Shown: positions 1-8,777, counted from the stretch's first letter. The stretch: 64,000 nucleotides of DNA from Enterobacter huaxiensis (GCF_003594935.2 NZ_CP043342.1:4092001-4156000), one strand, 5' to 3'. Notes: a model not told the origin generated them from the letters alone. Made by a program: numbers and translations.

Positions 1-230
1 CATTGCTCAGCATGCCGCTGGTGTGGCAGCTTGCGGATGTGATTATGGCGCTGATGGCCATCACTAACCTCACGGCGATTTTGCTGCTCTCGCCGGTTGT
101 CACCCTTATTGCCCGGGACTACCTGCGCCAGCGGAAGCTCGGCGTTCAGCCGGTGTTCGATCCTTCCCGCTATCCCGAAATAGAAACCCAGATTGCTCCC
201 GGCTCCTGGGATGATTTGCCGCGGCGATAA
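1..230 (+). CDS. yaaJ: Sodium/alanine symporter family protein YaaJ, C-terminal end (5' partial)
   Basis: This is the last 76 codons of a gene that begins before the window. The visible part holds one hydrophobic transmembrane stretch (VIMALMAITNLTAILLLSPV) and a short charged cytoplasmic tail with the YLRQRKLG and PVFDP segments that close E. coli YaaJ. The family (AGCS) imports alanine or glycine with sodium across the inner membrane. Its place beside yaaA is the E. coli order. The stop codon is a clear TAA. Nothing can be said about the transport core, which is outside the window. Confidence 0.9.
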   Translation, partial: LLSMPLVWQLADVIMALMAITNLTAILLLSPVVTLIARDYLRQRKLGVQPVFDPSRYPEIETQIAPGSWDDLPRR

Positions 231-296
231 CAGCTATCGATCAATTCAGGGCGATTTTTTGCTAAAGTCGCTCTAAATTTCCTGCAAGGACTGGAT

Positions 297-1070
297 ATGC
301 TGATTCTGATTTCACCTGCAAAAACGCTCGACTACCAGAGCCCGCTCGCCACCGAGCGCTATACCCAGCCCGAACTGCTGGACTATTCCCAACAGCTGAT
401 CCACGAAGCGCGCAAGCTCTCCGCGCCGCAAATTGCCTCGCTGATGAGCATCAGCGACAAGCTCGCGGATCTCAACGCGACCCGCTTCCACGACTGGCAC
501 CCGGACTTCACGCCGGACAACGCCCGTCAGGCGCTTCTGGCGTTTAAGGGCGATGTCTATACCGGCCTGCAGGCTGAGACGTTTAGCGAAGCCGATTTCG
601 ATTTCGCCCAGCAGCATCTGCGCATGTTGTCCGGGCTGTACGGCGTGCTGCGCCCGTTAGATTTGATGCAGCCCTATCGCCTGGAGATGGGTATCCGGCT
701 GGAAAACACCCGGGGCAAAGACCTGTACCATTTCTGGGGCGACATCATCACCGATAAGCTGAACGCCGCGCTGCGCGCGCAGGGCGATAACGTGGTGATT
801 AACCTGGCGTCCGACGAATATTACAGGTCCGTTAAGCCGAAAAAGCTGGAGGCGGACATCATCAAGCCGGTCTTCCTTGATGAGAAAAACGGTAAGTTCA
901 AGGTCATCAGCTTCTACGCCAAAAAAGCGCGCGGCCTGATGAGCCGCTTCATCATTCAAAACCGCCTGACGAAGCCGGAGCAGTTGACCGGGTTTAACAG
1001 CGAGGGCTATTTCTTTGACGAAGAAGCGTCAGGGAAAGGCGAGCTGGTCTTTAAGCGTCACGAGCAGTAA
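297..1070 (+). CDS. yaaA: Peroxide stress protein YaaA (DUF328/UPF0246)
   Basis: The protein of 257 residues matches E. coli YaaA along its whole length, from the N-terminal LILISPAKTLDY motif to the C-terminal GYFFDEE and ELVFKRHEQ segments. YaaA is known to lower free intracellular iron during hydrogen peroxide stress, which limits Fenton damage to DNA; in E. coli it is in the OxyR regulon. The start ATG follows an AAGGA-type ribosome site. It is followed at once by a palindromic terminator shared with the convergent yaaX gene. No OxyR site was identified by eye in the short gap after yaaJ. Confidence 0.96.
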   Translation: MLILISPAKTLDYQSPLATERYTQPELLDYSQQLIHEARKLSAPQIASLMSISDKLADLNATRFHDWHPDFTPDNARQALLAFKGDVYTGLQAETFSEADFDFAQQHLRMLSGLYGVLRPLDLMQPYRLEMGIRLENTRGKDLYHFWGDIITDKLNAALRAQGDNVVINLASDEYYRSVKPKKLEADIIKPVFLDEKNGKFKVISFYAKKARGLMSRFIIQNRLTKPEQLTGFNSEGYFFDEEASGKGELVFKRHEQ

Positions 1071-1074
1071 AAAC

Positions 1075-1099
1075 AAACCCCGCCAGCTGGCGGGGTTTT
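1075..1099. terminator. Bidirectional terminator between yaaA and yaaX
   Basis: A perfect GC-rich inverted repeat (CCCCGCCAG/CTGGCGGGG) is flanked by A residues on the left and TTTT on the right, so it can stop transcription of both convergent genes. Confidence 0.85.
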
Positions 1100-1102
1100 G
1101 CA

Positions 1103-1405
1103 TTAATGGTGTTTCCAGTCCGGCCCGCGATCGTCGCGGTGGTTATCGCGGTGATGATCATCATGGCGATTGTCATGGTTGCGATGTTCATCATGCGGAC
1201 GCCAGTGGTTATCGCGCCAGTCATAGTGCGCCTTCCACCAGTCATGGTCGCGCCAGCGGCCGCCGTCCCAGTAATGCCCGTTGTTGTCCTGGTCGCCAAT
1301 CTGCAGTTTTACCGCAGGCACGAGGGTGATTTCGGATGCCTGTACCGCCATGGGAGCGACCAGCATCAGTGAAAGCGCGATGAGTGCAGGTTTCAGTTTA
1401 GACAT
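1103..1405 (-). CDS. yaaX: Small secreted His/Trp-rich protein YaaX (DUF2502)
   Basis: The product has 100 residues. It begins with a signal peptide (basic MSKLK, a hydrophobic stretch, cleavage near VQAS). The mature start ITLVPAVKLQIGDQDN is the DUF2502 signature seen in E. coli YaaX and YpeC, and the rest is dominated by His, Asp, Trp and Arg (for example GGRWRDHDWWKAHYDW). The start chosen here has an AAGGAGT ribosome site and leaves the signal peptide at the N-terminus; an in-frame ATG nine codons upstream is less likely. The function is unknown. The His/Asp composition would suit periplasmic metal binding, which is inference only. Confidence 0.88.
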   Translation of the reverse strand: MSKLKPALIALSLMLVAPMAVQASEITLVPAVKLQIGDQDNNGHYWDGGRWRDHDWWKAHYDWRDNHWRPHDEHRNHDNRHDDHHRDNHRDDRGPDWKHH

Positions 1406-1570
1406 AGGTGACTCCTTATTATTCTTGCCCAACTTGGGCCGATGTAAGGAGATTACGCGAGGGAAACGAGGGTTGTTATTCTCTGCAATCCTAATCTCTA
1501 AGTGACCGCATTTAGTGGGAATTTCTGCATTTTTCCTGCTTTATTTCTCCTTAATTTCTTCACAAAAAAA

Positions 1571-1690
1571 GCCGGGTATCGGCTATGCCTTACCCGGCCT
1601 CGGTACAGTACTGCTGTTGCCGGGTGACGCTGCGCTTACCCGGCCTACGTTCAGGGGATTGTAGGCCCGGTAAGCGAAGCGCCACCGGGC
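1571..1690. repeat. REP/BIME cluster downstream of thrC
   Basis: Three imperfect palindromic units of the GCCGGGT..ACCCGGC type lie in alternating orientation between the stop codon of thrC and the start region of yaaX. Such elements commonly lie behind operons and stabilise or terminate the upstream transcript. Confidence 0.85.
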
Positions 1691-1696
1691 AAAAAA

Positions 1697-2983
1697 TCAC
1701 GCGCGGGTCATCATCAGCTTACGCAGCGCGGCAAAATCCGCCGGGAGCTCATGCGACAGTAGCGGCAGTTCGGCACGGTCCGCCAGCTCTTTCGGCAGCG
1801 GCAGCGTTTCGCCCAGAATCTCTTCTACGCTCTCTTTGAACTTGGCCGGATGCGCCGTGCCGAGGAACAGGCCATATTCACCCGGATTAAGCTGGTCGCG
1901 CAGCGCGCGGTAGGCAATCGCCGCGTGCGGCTCGGAGGTGTACCCCACCGCCTTCAGCTCGCGCATGGTTGCTTTGGTGGTTTCATCCGTGATTGCCGCG
2001 TAGCCCAGATCGCCCAGGCGCCAGATCTTACGGCGGAACAGCTCTTCCACGCGCGGCCAGTTGTTCGGCTGCGATACATCCATTGCGTTAGAAAGCGTCG
2101 CCTGCGTCGCGTTTGGCGCCCATTTTCCATCTTTCAGGAAGCGCGGCACGGTGTCGTTGGCGTTGGTGGCGGCGATAAAGCGTTTCACCGGCAGACCCAG
2201 GGATTTCGCCAGCAGGCCCGCCGTCAGGTCGCCAAAGTTTCCGCTTGGCACGGACACCACCAGCTGATTGCGCGCTTCCTGCGGCAGCTGCGCTACCGCT
2301 TCGAAGTAGTAGCAGATCTGCGCCAGCAGGCGGCTGATGTTAATAGAGTTCGCCGAGTTCAGGCCCAGCGCGACCTTCAGCTCTTCGTCGTCGAAGGCCT
2401 GCTTCACCAGCGCCTGGCAGGCATCGAAATCGCCGTCGATCGCCACGGTTTCAATGTTGCCGCCGAGCGTACAGAACAGCTTTTCCTGCAGCGGGCTGAT
2501 TTTTCCTTTCGGATAGAGGATCACCACGCGGACGTTTTTCAGGCCGTAGAACGCGTGGGCTACCGCCGCGCCGGTATCCCCGGAGGTCGCGGTCAGGATG
2601 GTCACCGGTTTGTCACCGCTGATGTGCGTCAGCATCTGCGCCATAAAGCGGCCGCCGAAGTCTTTAAAGGCCAGCGTCGGGCCGTGGAACAGCTCCAGAC
2701 AGCCAACGTCAGGCTCGACCTGCTTAACCGGCGCCGGGAAGGCGAACGCCGCGCGCACGCGCTCTTCCAGCAGCTCCTGCGGGATCTCATCGCCAATAAA
2801 CGCGGACAAAATTTTGGTGCTGCGGGTGACAAAGTCCTGCTTCAGCAGTTCGTCGATGTCGGTCAGCTGAAATTCCGGCAGGTCATGCGGGAAGAACAGC
2901 CCCTGATGTTTGCCCAGCCCCTGTGTTACCGCCTGCGCGAAGCTGACCTGCTCGTTATGATCTTTAAGGTTGTAGAGTTTCAT
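1697..2983 (-). CDS. thrC: Threonine synthase
   Basis: ThrC converts O-phosphohomoserine to threonine and phosphate, the last step of threonine synthesis, using pyridoxal phosphate. Its 428 residues equal the E. coli length. The cofactor lysine is Lys107 in LAFKDFGGR, and the glycine-rich phosphate-binding loop appears as TATSGDTGAA. It is the last gene of thrLABC: the start codon lies three bases after the thrB stop, so translation is probably coupled. The transcript runs into a REP cluster. Confidence 0.98.
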   Translation of the reverse strand: MKLYNLKDHNEQVSFAQAVTQGLGKHQGLFFPHDLPEFQLTDIDELLKQDFVTRSTKILSAFIGDEIPQELLEERVRAAFAFPAPVKQVEPDVGCLELFHGPTLAFKDFGGRFMAQMLTHISGDKPVTILTATSGDTGAAVAHAFYGLKNVRVVILYPKGKISPLQEKLFCTLGGNIETVAIDGDFDACQALVKQAFDDEELKVALGLNSANSINISRLLAQICYYFEAVAQLPQEARNQLVVSVPSGNFGDLTAGLLAKSLGLPVKRFIAATNANDTVPRFLKDGKWAPNATQATLSNAMDVSQPNNWPRVEELFRRKIWRLGDLGYAAITDETTKATMRELKAVGYTSEPHAAIAYRALRDQLNPGEYGLFLGTAHPAKFKESVEEILGETLPLPKELADRAELPLLSHELPADFAALRKLMMTRA

Positions 2984-2986
2984 TCG

Positions 2987-3916
2987 TTATCCCAGTACTC
3001 GTGCGCCAGCCGTGTCCAGACGGCAAATATGAACAAAGCCTTCCTGATTTTGCAGGTAGTGTTTAGAGAGCCAGTCCGCCACGCGCTGCGCGGTGTCTGG
3101 CTTGTCGCACAGGGCGAACAGCGTCGGGCCGGAGCCGGAGATGCCGCACGCCTGCGCGCCGATATCCATCGAAGCCTGTCGCGCCTCGTTAAAGCCCGGC
3201 AGCAGCTTCGTGCGGTACGGTTCGGCAATGACGTCTTTCATCAGCTTCGCCGCCAGCTGCGGCTGACGGGTGTAGCAGGCGTGAATAAAGCCCGCCAGGT
3301 GACGTCCGTGGGCAATGCAGTCCTGACGACGGTATTGCGCAGGCAGGATTGCACGCGCTTCGGCTGTAGACACTTTAATACCCGGATAGGCCAGCACCCA
3401 CAGCCACTCATCAAACCCTGGCACCTGCTGGCTGATGATGCCATTTTCTTCAATCATCAGCTGCATGCCGCCAAGGAAGCACGGCGCCACGTTATCATAA
3501 TGAATACTGCCCGAAATGCGCCCTTCCAGTTCGCCCATCAGGCCGAGCAGGCGATTATTGTTCAGCGGCTTGCCGCAGTGCTCGTTCATCGCCACCAGCG
3601 CGGCGACTACGGAGCAGGCGCTGGAACCCAGACCCGAGCCGATCGGCATGCTTTTTTCCAGCGTCATAGCGACCGGCACGTTTTTGCCGATCTCCTGACA
3701 GAAGCGTTCCCAGCACTGATAAACGATATTTTCGCGCGGCTCGGACGGCAGCTTGCTGGCGAAACGCCCGACATTATTCAGGCTGAAGCTCTCTGCCGCT
3801 TCCACCGTTACCGTATCGCCCAGCAGCGAACCATCCACCGGCGTGACCGCCGCGCCCAGCACGTCAAACCCGACGCTCATATTGGCGCTGGAAGCCGGTG
3901 CATAAACTTTGACCAT
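2987..3916 (-). CDS. thrB: Homoserine kinase
   Basis: ThrB phosphorylates homoserine with ATP to give O-phosphohomoserine, the substrate of ThrC. The 309-residue protein is a GHMP kinase: the ATP-binding loop PIGSGLGSSA is at residues 91-100, and the C-terminal ACGISGSGPTLFAL segment is the third family motif. Its start is one base beyond the thrA stop, and thrC follows after three bases, so the three enzymes are made from one tightly packed message. Confidence 0.98.
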   Translation of the reverse strand: MVKVYAPASSANMSVGFDVLGAAVTPVDGSLLGDTVTVEAAESFSLNNVGRFASKLPSEPRENIVYQCWERFCQEIGKNVPVAMTLEKSMPIGSGLGSSACSVVAALVAMNEHCGKPLNNNRLLGLMGELEGRISGSIHYDNVAPCFLGGMQLMIEENGIISQQVPGFDEWLWVLAYPGIKVSTAEARAILPAQYRRQDCIAHGRHLAGFIHACYTRQPQLAAKLMKDVIAEPYRTKLLPGFNEARQASMDIGAQACGISGSGPTLFALCDKPDTAQRVADWLSKHYLQNQEGFVHICRLDTAGARVLG

Positions 3917-3917
3917 G

Positions 3918-6380
3918 TTAAACTCCTAACTTCCATGACAGGGTACGCAGCAGATCGGCAAACACACCCGCCGCCGTAACATCGTTCCCTGCGCCATAGC
4001 CGCGAAGCACCAGCGGCAATGGCTGATAATAATGGCTGTAAAACGCGAGGGCGTTTTCGCCGTTTTTCACTTTATACAGCGGATCGTTGCCATCCACTTC
4101 GGCAATCTTCACGCGACAGACGCCATCTTCTTCAATATTGCCAACATAGCGCAATACCTTACCTTCATCACGGGCTTTCGCCACGCGAGCGGCGAAGGCA
4201 TCGTCAAGCTGAGGTAAATTCGCCATAAAGGTGCCGACGTCACCGCCGTCATCAAAGTCTGCTGGCAGCACCGGCTCAATCACGATATCCGACAGCTCCA
4301 GCTCGCGGCCCGTCTCACGCACCAGAATCAGCAGCTTGCGCGCCACGTCCATGCCGGAAAGATCGTCGCGCGGGTCCGGCTCGGTATAGCCCAGCTCGCG
4401 CGCGGCGCGGGTGGCTTCCGAGAGGCTCATCCCCTCATCCAGCTTGCCGAAGATAAAGGACAGCGAGCCGGAAAGAATGCCGGAGAAACGCTGCAGTTCA
4501 TCACCCGCGTTGAGCAGGTTTTGCAGGTTCTCGATAACCGGCAGCCCCGCGCCCACGTTGGTGTCGTACAGGAACTTGCGGCGCGACTTGCTCGCCGCCA
4601 GACGCAGCTGGTGATAGTAATCCATCGACGAGGTGTTGGCCTTTTTGTTCGGCGTCACCACGTGGAAGCCTTCGCGCAGGAAGTCGGCGTACTGATCGGC
4701 CACCGCCTGGTTGGAGGTACAGTCGACGATCACCGGGTTAAGCAGATGATACTCTTTCACCAGACGGATCAGGCGGCCCAGGTTGAACGGCTCTTTCGCC
4801 TCGTTCATTTCGGCCTGCCAGTTTTCCAGGTTCAGGCCGTGAACGTTGGTCAGCAACGCCTTTGAATTCGCGATCCCGCAGACGCGCAGGTCGATATGCT
4901 TCTTCTTGAGCCACTCCTGCTGGCGCTTCACCTGCTCCAGCAGCGCGCCGCCAACGCCGCCGACGCCAATCAGGAACAGCTCGATCACCTGGTCGGTGTT
5001 GAACAGCATCTGGTGAACGACGCGCACGCCGGTGGTGGCATCCTCGTTATCCACCACCACGGAGATGGAACGCTCAGACGAGCCCTGGGCAATCGCCACG
5101 ATGTTGATGTTGGCGCGCGCCAGCGCGGCAAAGAATTTAGCGGAGATGCCGCGCAGCGTGCGCATGCCGTCACCAACGACTGAGATGACCGCCAGACGCT
5201 CCTGAATGTAGAGCGGCTCCAGCAGTTCCTCTTTCAGCTCCAGATAGAACTCTTCCTCCAGCGCGCGACGGGCGCGCAGGCAGTCCGCCTGCGGTACACA
5301 GAAGCTGATGCTGTATTCAGACGAGGACTGGGTGATCAGCACAACCGAGATACCGTTGCGGGACATCGCTGCAAAGACGCGCGCCGCCATGCCGACCATG
5401 CCTTTCATTCCCGGGCCGGAGACGCTGAACATCGCCATGTTGTTGAGGTTGGAGATGCCTTTCACCGGCAGACCGTCCTCATCGGAGCTGGCGCCAATCA
5501 GCGTGCCCGGCGCCTGCGGGTTACCGGTGTTTTTAATCAGGCAGGGGATCTGGAACTGGGCAATCGGAGAGATGGTACGAGGATGAAGCACTTTGGCGCC
5601 GAAGTAGGAAAGCTCCATCGCTTCCTGATACGACATCGACTTCAGCAGCCTGGCGTCCGGCACCTGGCGCGGGTCGCAGGTATATACGCCGTCGACGTCA
5701 GTCCAGATCTCACAGCAGTCTGCGCGTAAACAGGCGGCCAGCACGGCGGCGGAGTAGTCAGAGCCGTTGCGGCCCAGCACTACCAGCTCGCCCTTTTCGT
5801 TTCCGGCGGTGAAGCCCGCCATCAGGATCATGTGGTCAGACGGAATTTTGCTCGCGGCGATGCGGCGGGTTGATTCGGCAATATCAACGGTGGATTCGAG
5901 GTAGTGGCCCACCGCCAGCAGTTTTTCAACCGGGTCGATGACGGTCACGCTATGGCCGCGCGCTTCCAGCACGCCGGCCATGATGGCGATGGAGAGTTTT
6001 TCGCCGCGGCATATCAGCGCCGCGTTGATGCTGTCCGGACACTGGCCCAGCAGGCTGATGCCGTGAAGAACGTGTTTAATCTGGGCAAATTCTTGCTCAA
6101 CGAAGGCTTTAAGCTGAGCGTGCGGGAAACCGGGAAGCGCCTCCGCCAGCCCCTGCAGCAGGTCTGCGAAGATACGCTCGGCGTCGCTGATGTTCGGGAG
6201 TGCATCCTGACCACCGATGGTTTTTTCAATCATCGCCACCAGATGGTTGGTGATTTTTGCCGGGGCAGAGAGCACGGTCGCAACCTGCCCCTGCCTGGCG
6301 TTACTTTCCAGGATATCGGCAACACGCAAAAAACGTTCTGCATTTGCCACTGATGTACCGCCGAACTTCAACACTCGCAT
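3918..6380 (-). CDS. thrA: Bifunctional aspartokinase I / homoserine dehydrogenase I
   Basis: ThrA carries out the first and third steps from aspartate to threonine. Its 820 residues match the E. coli length. The N-terminal aspartokinase part starts with the KFGGTSVAN motif; two ACT-type regulatory repeats follow (near MFSVSGPGMKG and ISVVGDGM). The C-terminal homoserine dehydrogenase part opens with a Rossmann loop GVGGVGGALLEQ near residue 470 and contains TPNKKAN and GILSGSLSFIFG. In E. coli threonine inhibits both activities. Expression is governed by the leader peptide and attenuator just upstream. Confidence 0.98.
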   Translation of the reverse strand: MRVLKFGGTSVANAERFLRVADILESNARQGQVATVLSAPAKITNHLVAMIEKTIGGQDALPNISDAERIFADLLQGLAEALPGFPHAQLKAFVEQEFAQIKHVLHGISLLGQCPDSINAALICRGEKLSIAIMAGVLEARGHSVTVIDPVEKLLAVGHYLESTVDIAESTRRIAASKIPSDHMILMAGFTAGNEKGELVVLGRNGSDYSAAVLAACLRADCCEIWTDVDGVYTCDPRQVPDARLLKSMSYQEAMELSYFGAKVLHPRTISPIAQFQIPCLIKNTGNPQAPGTLIGASSDEDGLPVKGISNLNNMAMFSVSGPGMKGMVGMAARVFAAMSRNGISVVLITQSSSEYSISFCVPQADCLRARRALEEEFYLELKEELLEPLYIQERLAVISVVGDGMRTLRGISAKFFAALARANINIVAIAQGSSERSISVVVDNEDATTGVRVVHQMLFNTDQVIELFLIGVGGVGGALLEQVKRQQEWLKKKHIDLRVCGIANSKALLTNVHGLNLENWQAEMNEAKEPFNLGRLIRLVKEYHLLNPVIVDCTSNQAVADQYADFLREGFHVVTPNKKANTSSMDYYHQLRLAASKSRRKFLYDTNVGAGLPVIENLQNLLNAGDELQRFSGILSGSLSFIFGKLDEGMSLSEATRAARELGYTEPDPRDDLSGMDVARKLLILVRETGRELELSDIVIEPVLPADFDDGGDVGTFMANLPQLDDAFAARVAKARDEGKVLRYVGNIEEDGVCRVKIAEVDGNDPLYKVKNGENALAFYSHYYQPLPLVLRGYGAGNDVTAAGVFADLLRTLSWKLGV

Positions 6381-6407
6381 GGTTCTACCTCATTTCCTTT
6401 AGCCGAA

Positions 6408-6442
6408 AAAAAAGCCCGCACTGTCTGGGTGCGGGCTTTTTT
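6408..6442 (-). terminator. thr operon attenuator
   Basis: A seven-base GC stem (6414-6420 with 6430-6436) is followed on the transcribed strand by eight T residues. It lies between thrL and thrA, the place and shape of the E. coli thr attenuator: when charged threonyl- and isoleucyl-tRNA are plentiful the leader is translated quickly and the stem forms. Confidence 0.93.
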
Positions 6443-6459
6443 TGTTTTTCCTGTACGCG

Positions 6460-6528
6460 TCAGCCCGCATCGTTACCTGTGGTAATGATGGTGGTTGTGG
6501 TAATGGTGGTGATGCTGATGCGTTTCAT
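6460..6528 (-). CDS. thrL: thr operon leader peptide
   Basis: This 22-codon reading frame encodes MKRISITTITTTTIITTGNDAG. Eight codons are threonine and five are isoleucine, which is how the leader senses the supply of both charged tRNAs. The E. coli peptide has 21 residues and the same MKRIS start and GN-AG end. The ribosome stalls here when either amino acid is short, which prevents formation of the downstream attenuator and allows thrABC transcription. Downstream of it come the attenuator stem and then thrA. Confidence 0.93.
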   Translation of the reverse strand: MKRISITTITTTTIITTGNDAG

Positions 6529-6577
6529 GGATGTTGTGTACTCTGTCATTATTATCTGTCTGTGCTGTATTCTTTTA

Positions 6578-6606
6578 GGGTTAAAGGATTGGGCACCTTA
6601 AGTCAA
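6578..6606 (-). promoter_or_regulatory. Probable thrLABC promoter
   Basis: On the transcribed strand TTGACT (6606-6601) stands 17 bases before a weak TAACCC box. The surrounding bases match the E. coli thr promoter region closely, including the CAGACAGATAA and GAGTACACAACATCC stretch leading to the leader start. The minus-10 assignment is uncertain. Confidence 0.6.
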
Positions 6607-6747
6607 TGAATTTTTAATTTGATCACACTTCGGGACGCTCTTACGTCCCGCTGCGTGCAGATTTATTTTCATCCGAATCCCCCAGAAGCAACCCCGGTTA
6701 TCAGACGGTTCAGCCATACTAAAAACGTATGGCAGAATTTTACTCGG

Positions 6748-7425
6748 CTAATTTTTTTCAATATCGTGGAGCAAACGGTGCAACATAGCCGTGTCGCGTT
6801 GCTCGAGCCGGCCCAGACGCTGCTGTAACCAGTCCACCATTTTTTGATCGTCCGCTACGCCTAGCTGCGATAACAGGTTTTCCACGCGAGCGCGCAGCGC
6901 CGCCAGCTGATTTCCGTCCGCGTCTGAAACCTGTGGCTGTGGGATTTGCATTAAGGATGCTAATTGATAGCAATAAACCATCACCGCCTGGCCTAAGTTA
7001 AGAGACGGATAGTCAGCCGCCATTGGCGCTCCCGTCAGCACATCCGCAAGCTCCAGCTCCTCGTTGGTCAGCCCGGAATCTTCCCGACCAAACACCAGCG
7101 CCGCTTTCTCCAGCCACTGGCTTTTTTCTTCCAGCATCGGCACCAGTTCCGCAGGCGTGGCGTAGTAGTGGAACTTCGCCCGGCTGCGCGCGGTGGTTGC
7201 CACGGTGAACGAAATGTCGTGCAGCGCGTCTGCGAGCGTATCGTAAGTGGTTATATTATCGAGAATATCTCCCGAACCGTGCGCCACCCAGCGCGCCGCG
7301 GGCTCCAGATGCGCCGTGCTGTCAACAATACGTAAATCGGTAAAACCCATGGTCTTCATGGCACGGGCCGCAGCGCCTATATTTTCAGCTCTTGCTGGCG
7401 CAACCAGCACAATCGACAGATGCAT
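6748..7425 (-). CDS. yjtD: TrmJ-family tRNA/rRNA methyltransferase YjtD (LasT)
   Basis: The 225-residue product is a SPOUT methyltransferase. The N-terminal LVAPARAENIGAAARAMKTMG segment matches the TrmJ-type start, and the SAM-binding knot appears as VFGREDSGLTNEEL with NLGQAVMVYCYQL. It matches E. coli YjtD (LasT), whose RNA target is not firmly established. E. coli TrmJ itself is a different gene that methylates C32/U32 of tRNA. Position between thrL and arcA is conserved. It ends in the gap before the thr promoter and is transcribed in the same direction. Confidence 0.93.
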   Translation of the reverse strand: MHLSIVLVAPARAENIGAAARAMKTMGFTDLRIVDSTAHLEPAARWVAHGSGDILDNITTYDTLADALHDISFTVATTARSRAKFHYYATPAELVPMLEEKSQWLEKAALVFGREDSGLTNEELELADVLTGAPMAADYPSLNLGQAVMVYCYQLASLMQIPQPQVSDADGNQLAALRARVENLLSQLGVADDQKMVDWLQQRLGRLEQRDTAMLHRLLHDIEKN

Positions 7426-7824
7426 TTATGCTCTCTTTTTAAGCAGTTAGCGGATAAAAATGTGATGCACTTCAACATATTACGCAGCACGAATTTACAA
7501 AATTGCAACACAAATCACCGAAATAGCGTTTCATAACAAATTAAAGACGCTAAACTATTTTGTGGCTGAACAATCAGTTAGAATGTTAACAGAACATCAT
7601 TATCCTTATGTTTTATAATGATAATGACCGTATGAATACCCTGTTATGATTGGATTCGTAATGTTTATCAATCAATGTCCGCAACTGGTTGGTTTATTGA
7701 AAAATTGTGACAAAGGCTAGCATTCGGCTACGATGATTTCATCAAACTGTTAACGTGCTACAATTGAACTTGATATATGTCAACGAAGCGTAGTTTTATT
7801 GGGTGTCCGGTGTCACTTAGCCTG
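7426..7824. other. AT-rich intergenic region upstream of arcA
   Basis: No convincing gene was found in these 399 bases. They are AT rich compared with the flanking genes and, with the following stretch, form the long leader and promoter region of arcA. In E. coli arcA has several promoters, one activated by FNR; no exact FNR box could be assigned by eye here. Confidence 0.5.
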
Positions 7825-7965
7825 TTATGTTGCTGTTAAAATGGTTAGGATGACAGCCGTTTTTGACACTGTCGGGTCCAAAGGGAAAGTACCCACGACC
7901 AAGCTAATGATGTTGTTGACGTTGATGGAAAGTGCATCAAGAACGCAATTACGTACTTTAGTCAC
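7825..7965 (-). CDS. yjjY: Conserved small protein YjjY, inside the arcA leader
   Basis: This 46-codon frame, antisense to the arcA leader, starts with GTG and reads TKVRNCVLDALSINVNNIIS and then LVVGTFPLDPTVSKTAVILT, almost identical to E. coli YjjY (one Leu for Gln). The start is weak: GTG where E. coli has ATG, and no strong ribosome site. The peptide has no known function or domain. The strong match could instead reflect selection on the arcA leader RNA or on promoter DNA rather than on a protein. Confidence 0.55.
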   Translation of the reverse strand: MTKVRNCVLDALSINVNNIISLVVGTFPLDPTVSKTAVILTILTAT

Positions 7966-8060
7966 GTTAGGCCGATCATGTTAATTTGCGACATGCATCA
8001 GGCAGGTCAGGGACTTTTGTACTTCCTGTTTCGATTTAGTTGGCAATTTAGGTAGCAAAC

Positions 8061-8777
8061 ATGCAGACCCCGCACATTCTTATCGTTGAAGACGAGTTGG
8101 TTACACGCAACACGTTAAAGAGCATTTTCGAAGCAGAAGGCTACGATGTCTTTGAAGCGACCGATGGCGCAGAGATGCATCAGATCCTTTCTGAAAATGA
8201 TATCAACCTGGTCATTATGGATATCAACCTGCCGGGCAAAAACGGCCTTCTTCTGGCGCGCGAACTGCGTGAACAGGCGAACGTCGCGTTAATGTTCCTG
8301 ACAGGCCGTGACAACGAAGTTGATAAGATCCTTGGCCTGGAAATCGGTGCAGATGATTACATCACCAAACCGTTTAATCCTCGCGAGTTAACCATTCGTG
8401 CACGCAACCTGCTGTCCCGCACCATGAACCTGGGTACGATCAGCGAAGAGCGCCGTAGCGTCGACAGCTACAAGTTCAACGGCTGGGAACTTGATATCAA
8501 TAGCCGTTCGCTGATTAGCCCGAACGGTGAGCAGTATAAACTGCCGCGCAGTGAATTCCGCGCGATGCTGCACTTCTGCGAAAACCCGGGCAAAATTCAG
8601 TCCCGTGCAGAACTGCTGAAAAAAATGACCGGTCGCGAGCTGAAGCCGCATGACCGTACCGTAGACGTGACTATCCGTCGTATTCGTAAGCATTTCGAAT
8701 CAACGCCAGATACGCCGGAAATCATCGCCACGATCCACGGCGAAGGGTACCGTTTCTGCGGTGACCTGCAGGAATAA
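8061..8777 (+). CDS. arcA: Two-component response regulator ArcA (aerobic respiration control)
   Basis: ArcA is phosphorylated by the sensor ArcB under low oxygen and then represses respiratory and TCA cycle genes. The 238 residues match E. coli ArcA. The receiver domain covers about residues 1-120, with the acidic pocket at VEDE and the phosphorylated Asp54 in VIMDINLPGKNG; the OmpR-type winged helix covers the C-terminal 100 residues (KPHDRTVDVTIRRIRKHFE). It is monocistronic here, has a long upstream region and ends at a strong hairpin shared with convergent creD. Confidence 0.98.
   Translation: MQTPHILIVEDELVTRNTLKSIFEAEGYDVFEATDGAEMHQILSENDINLVIMDINLPGKNGLLLARELREQANVALMFLTGRDNEVDKILGLEIGADDYITKPFNPRELTIRARNLLSRTMNLGTISEERRSVDSYKFNGWELDINSRSLISPNGEQYKLPRSEFRAMLHFCENPGKIQSRAELLKKMTGRELKPHDRTVDVTIRRIRKHFESTPDTPEIIATIHGEGYRFCGDLQE

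Noticed and set aside
1850..3979. A 709-codon open frame on the plus strand
   Set aside because: It is antisense to thrC, thrB and the end of thrA, shows no family motif and arises from the codon bias of those genes.
6610..6747. A possible short gene on the plus strand between thrL and yjtD
   Set aside because: The frame has no ribosome site and no similarity; the stretch is best explained as the thr promoter upstream region and the yjtD 3' flank.
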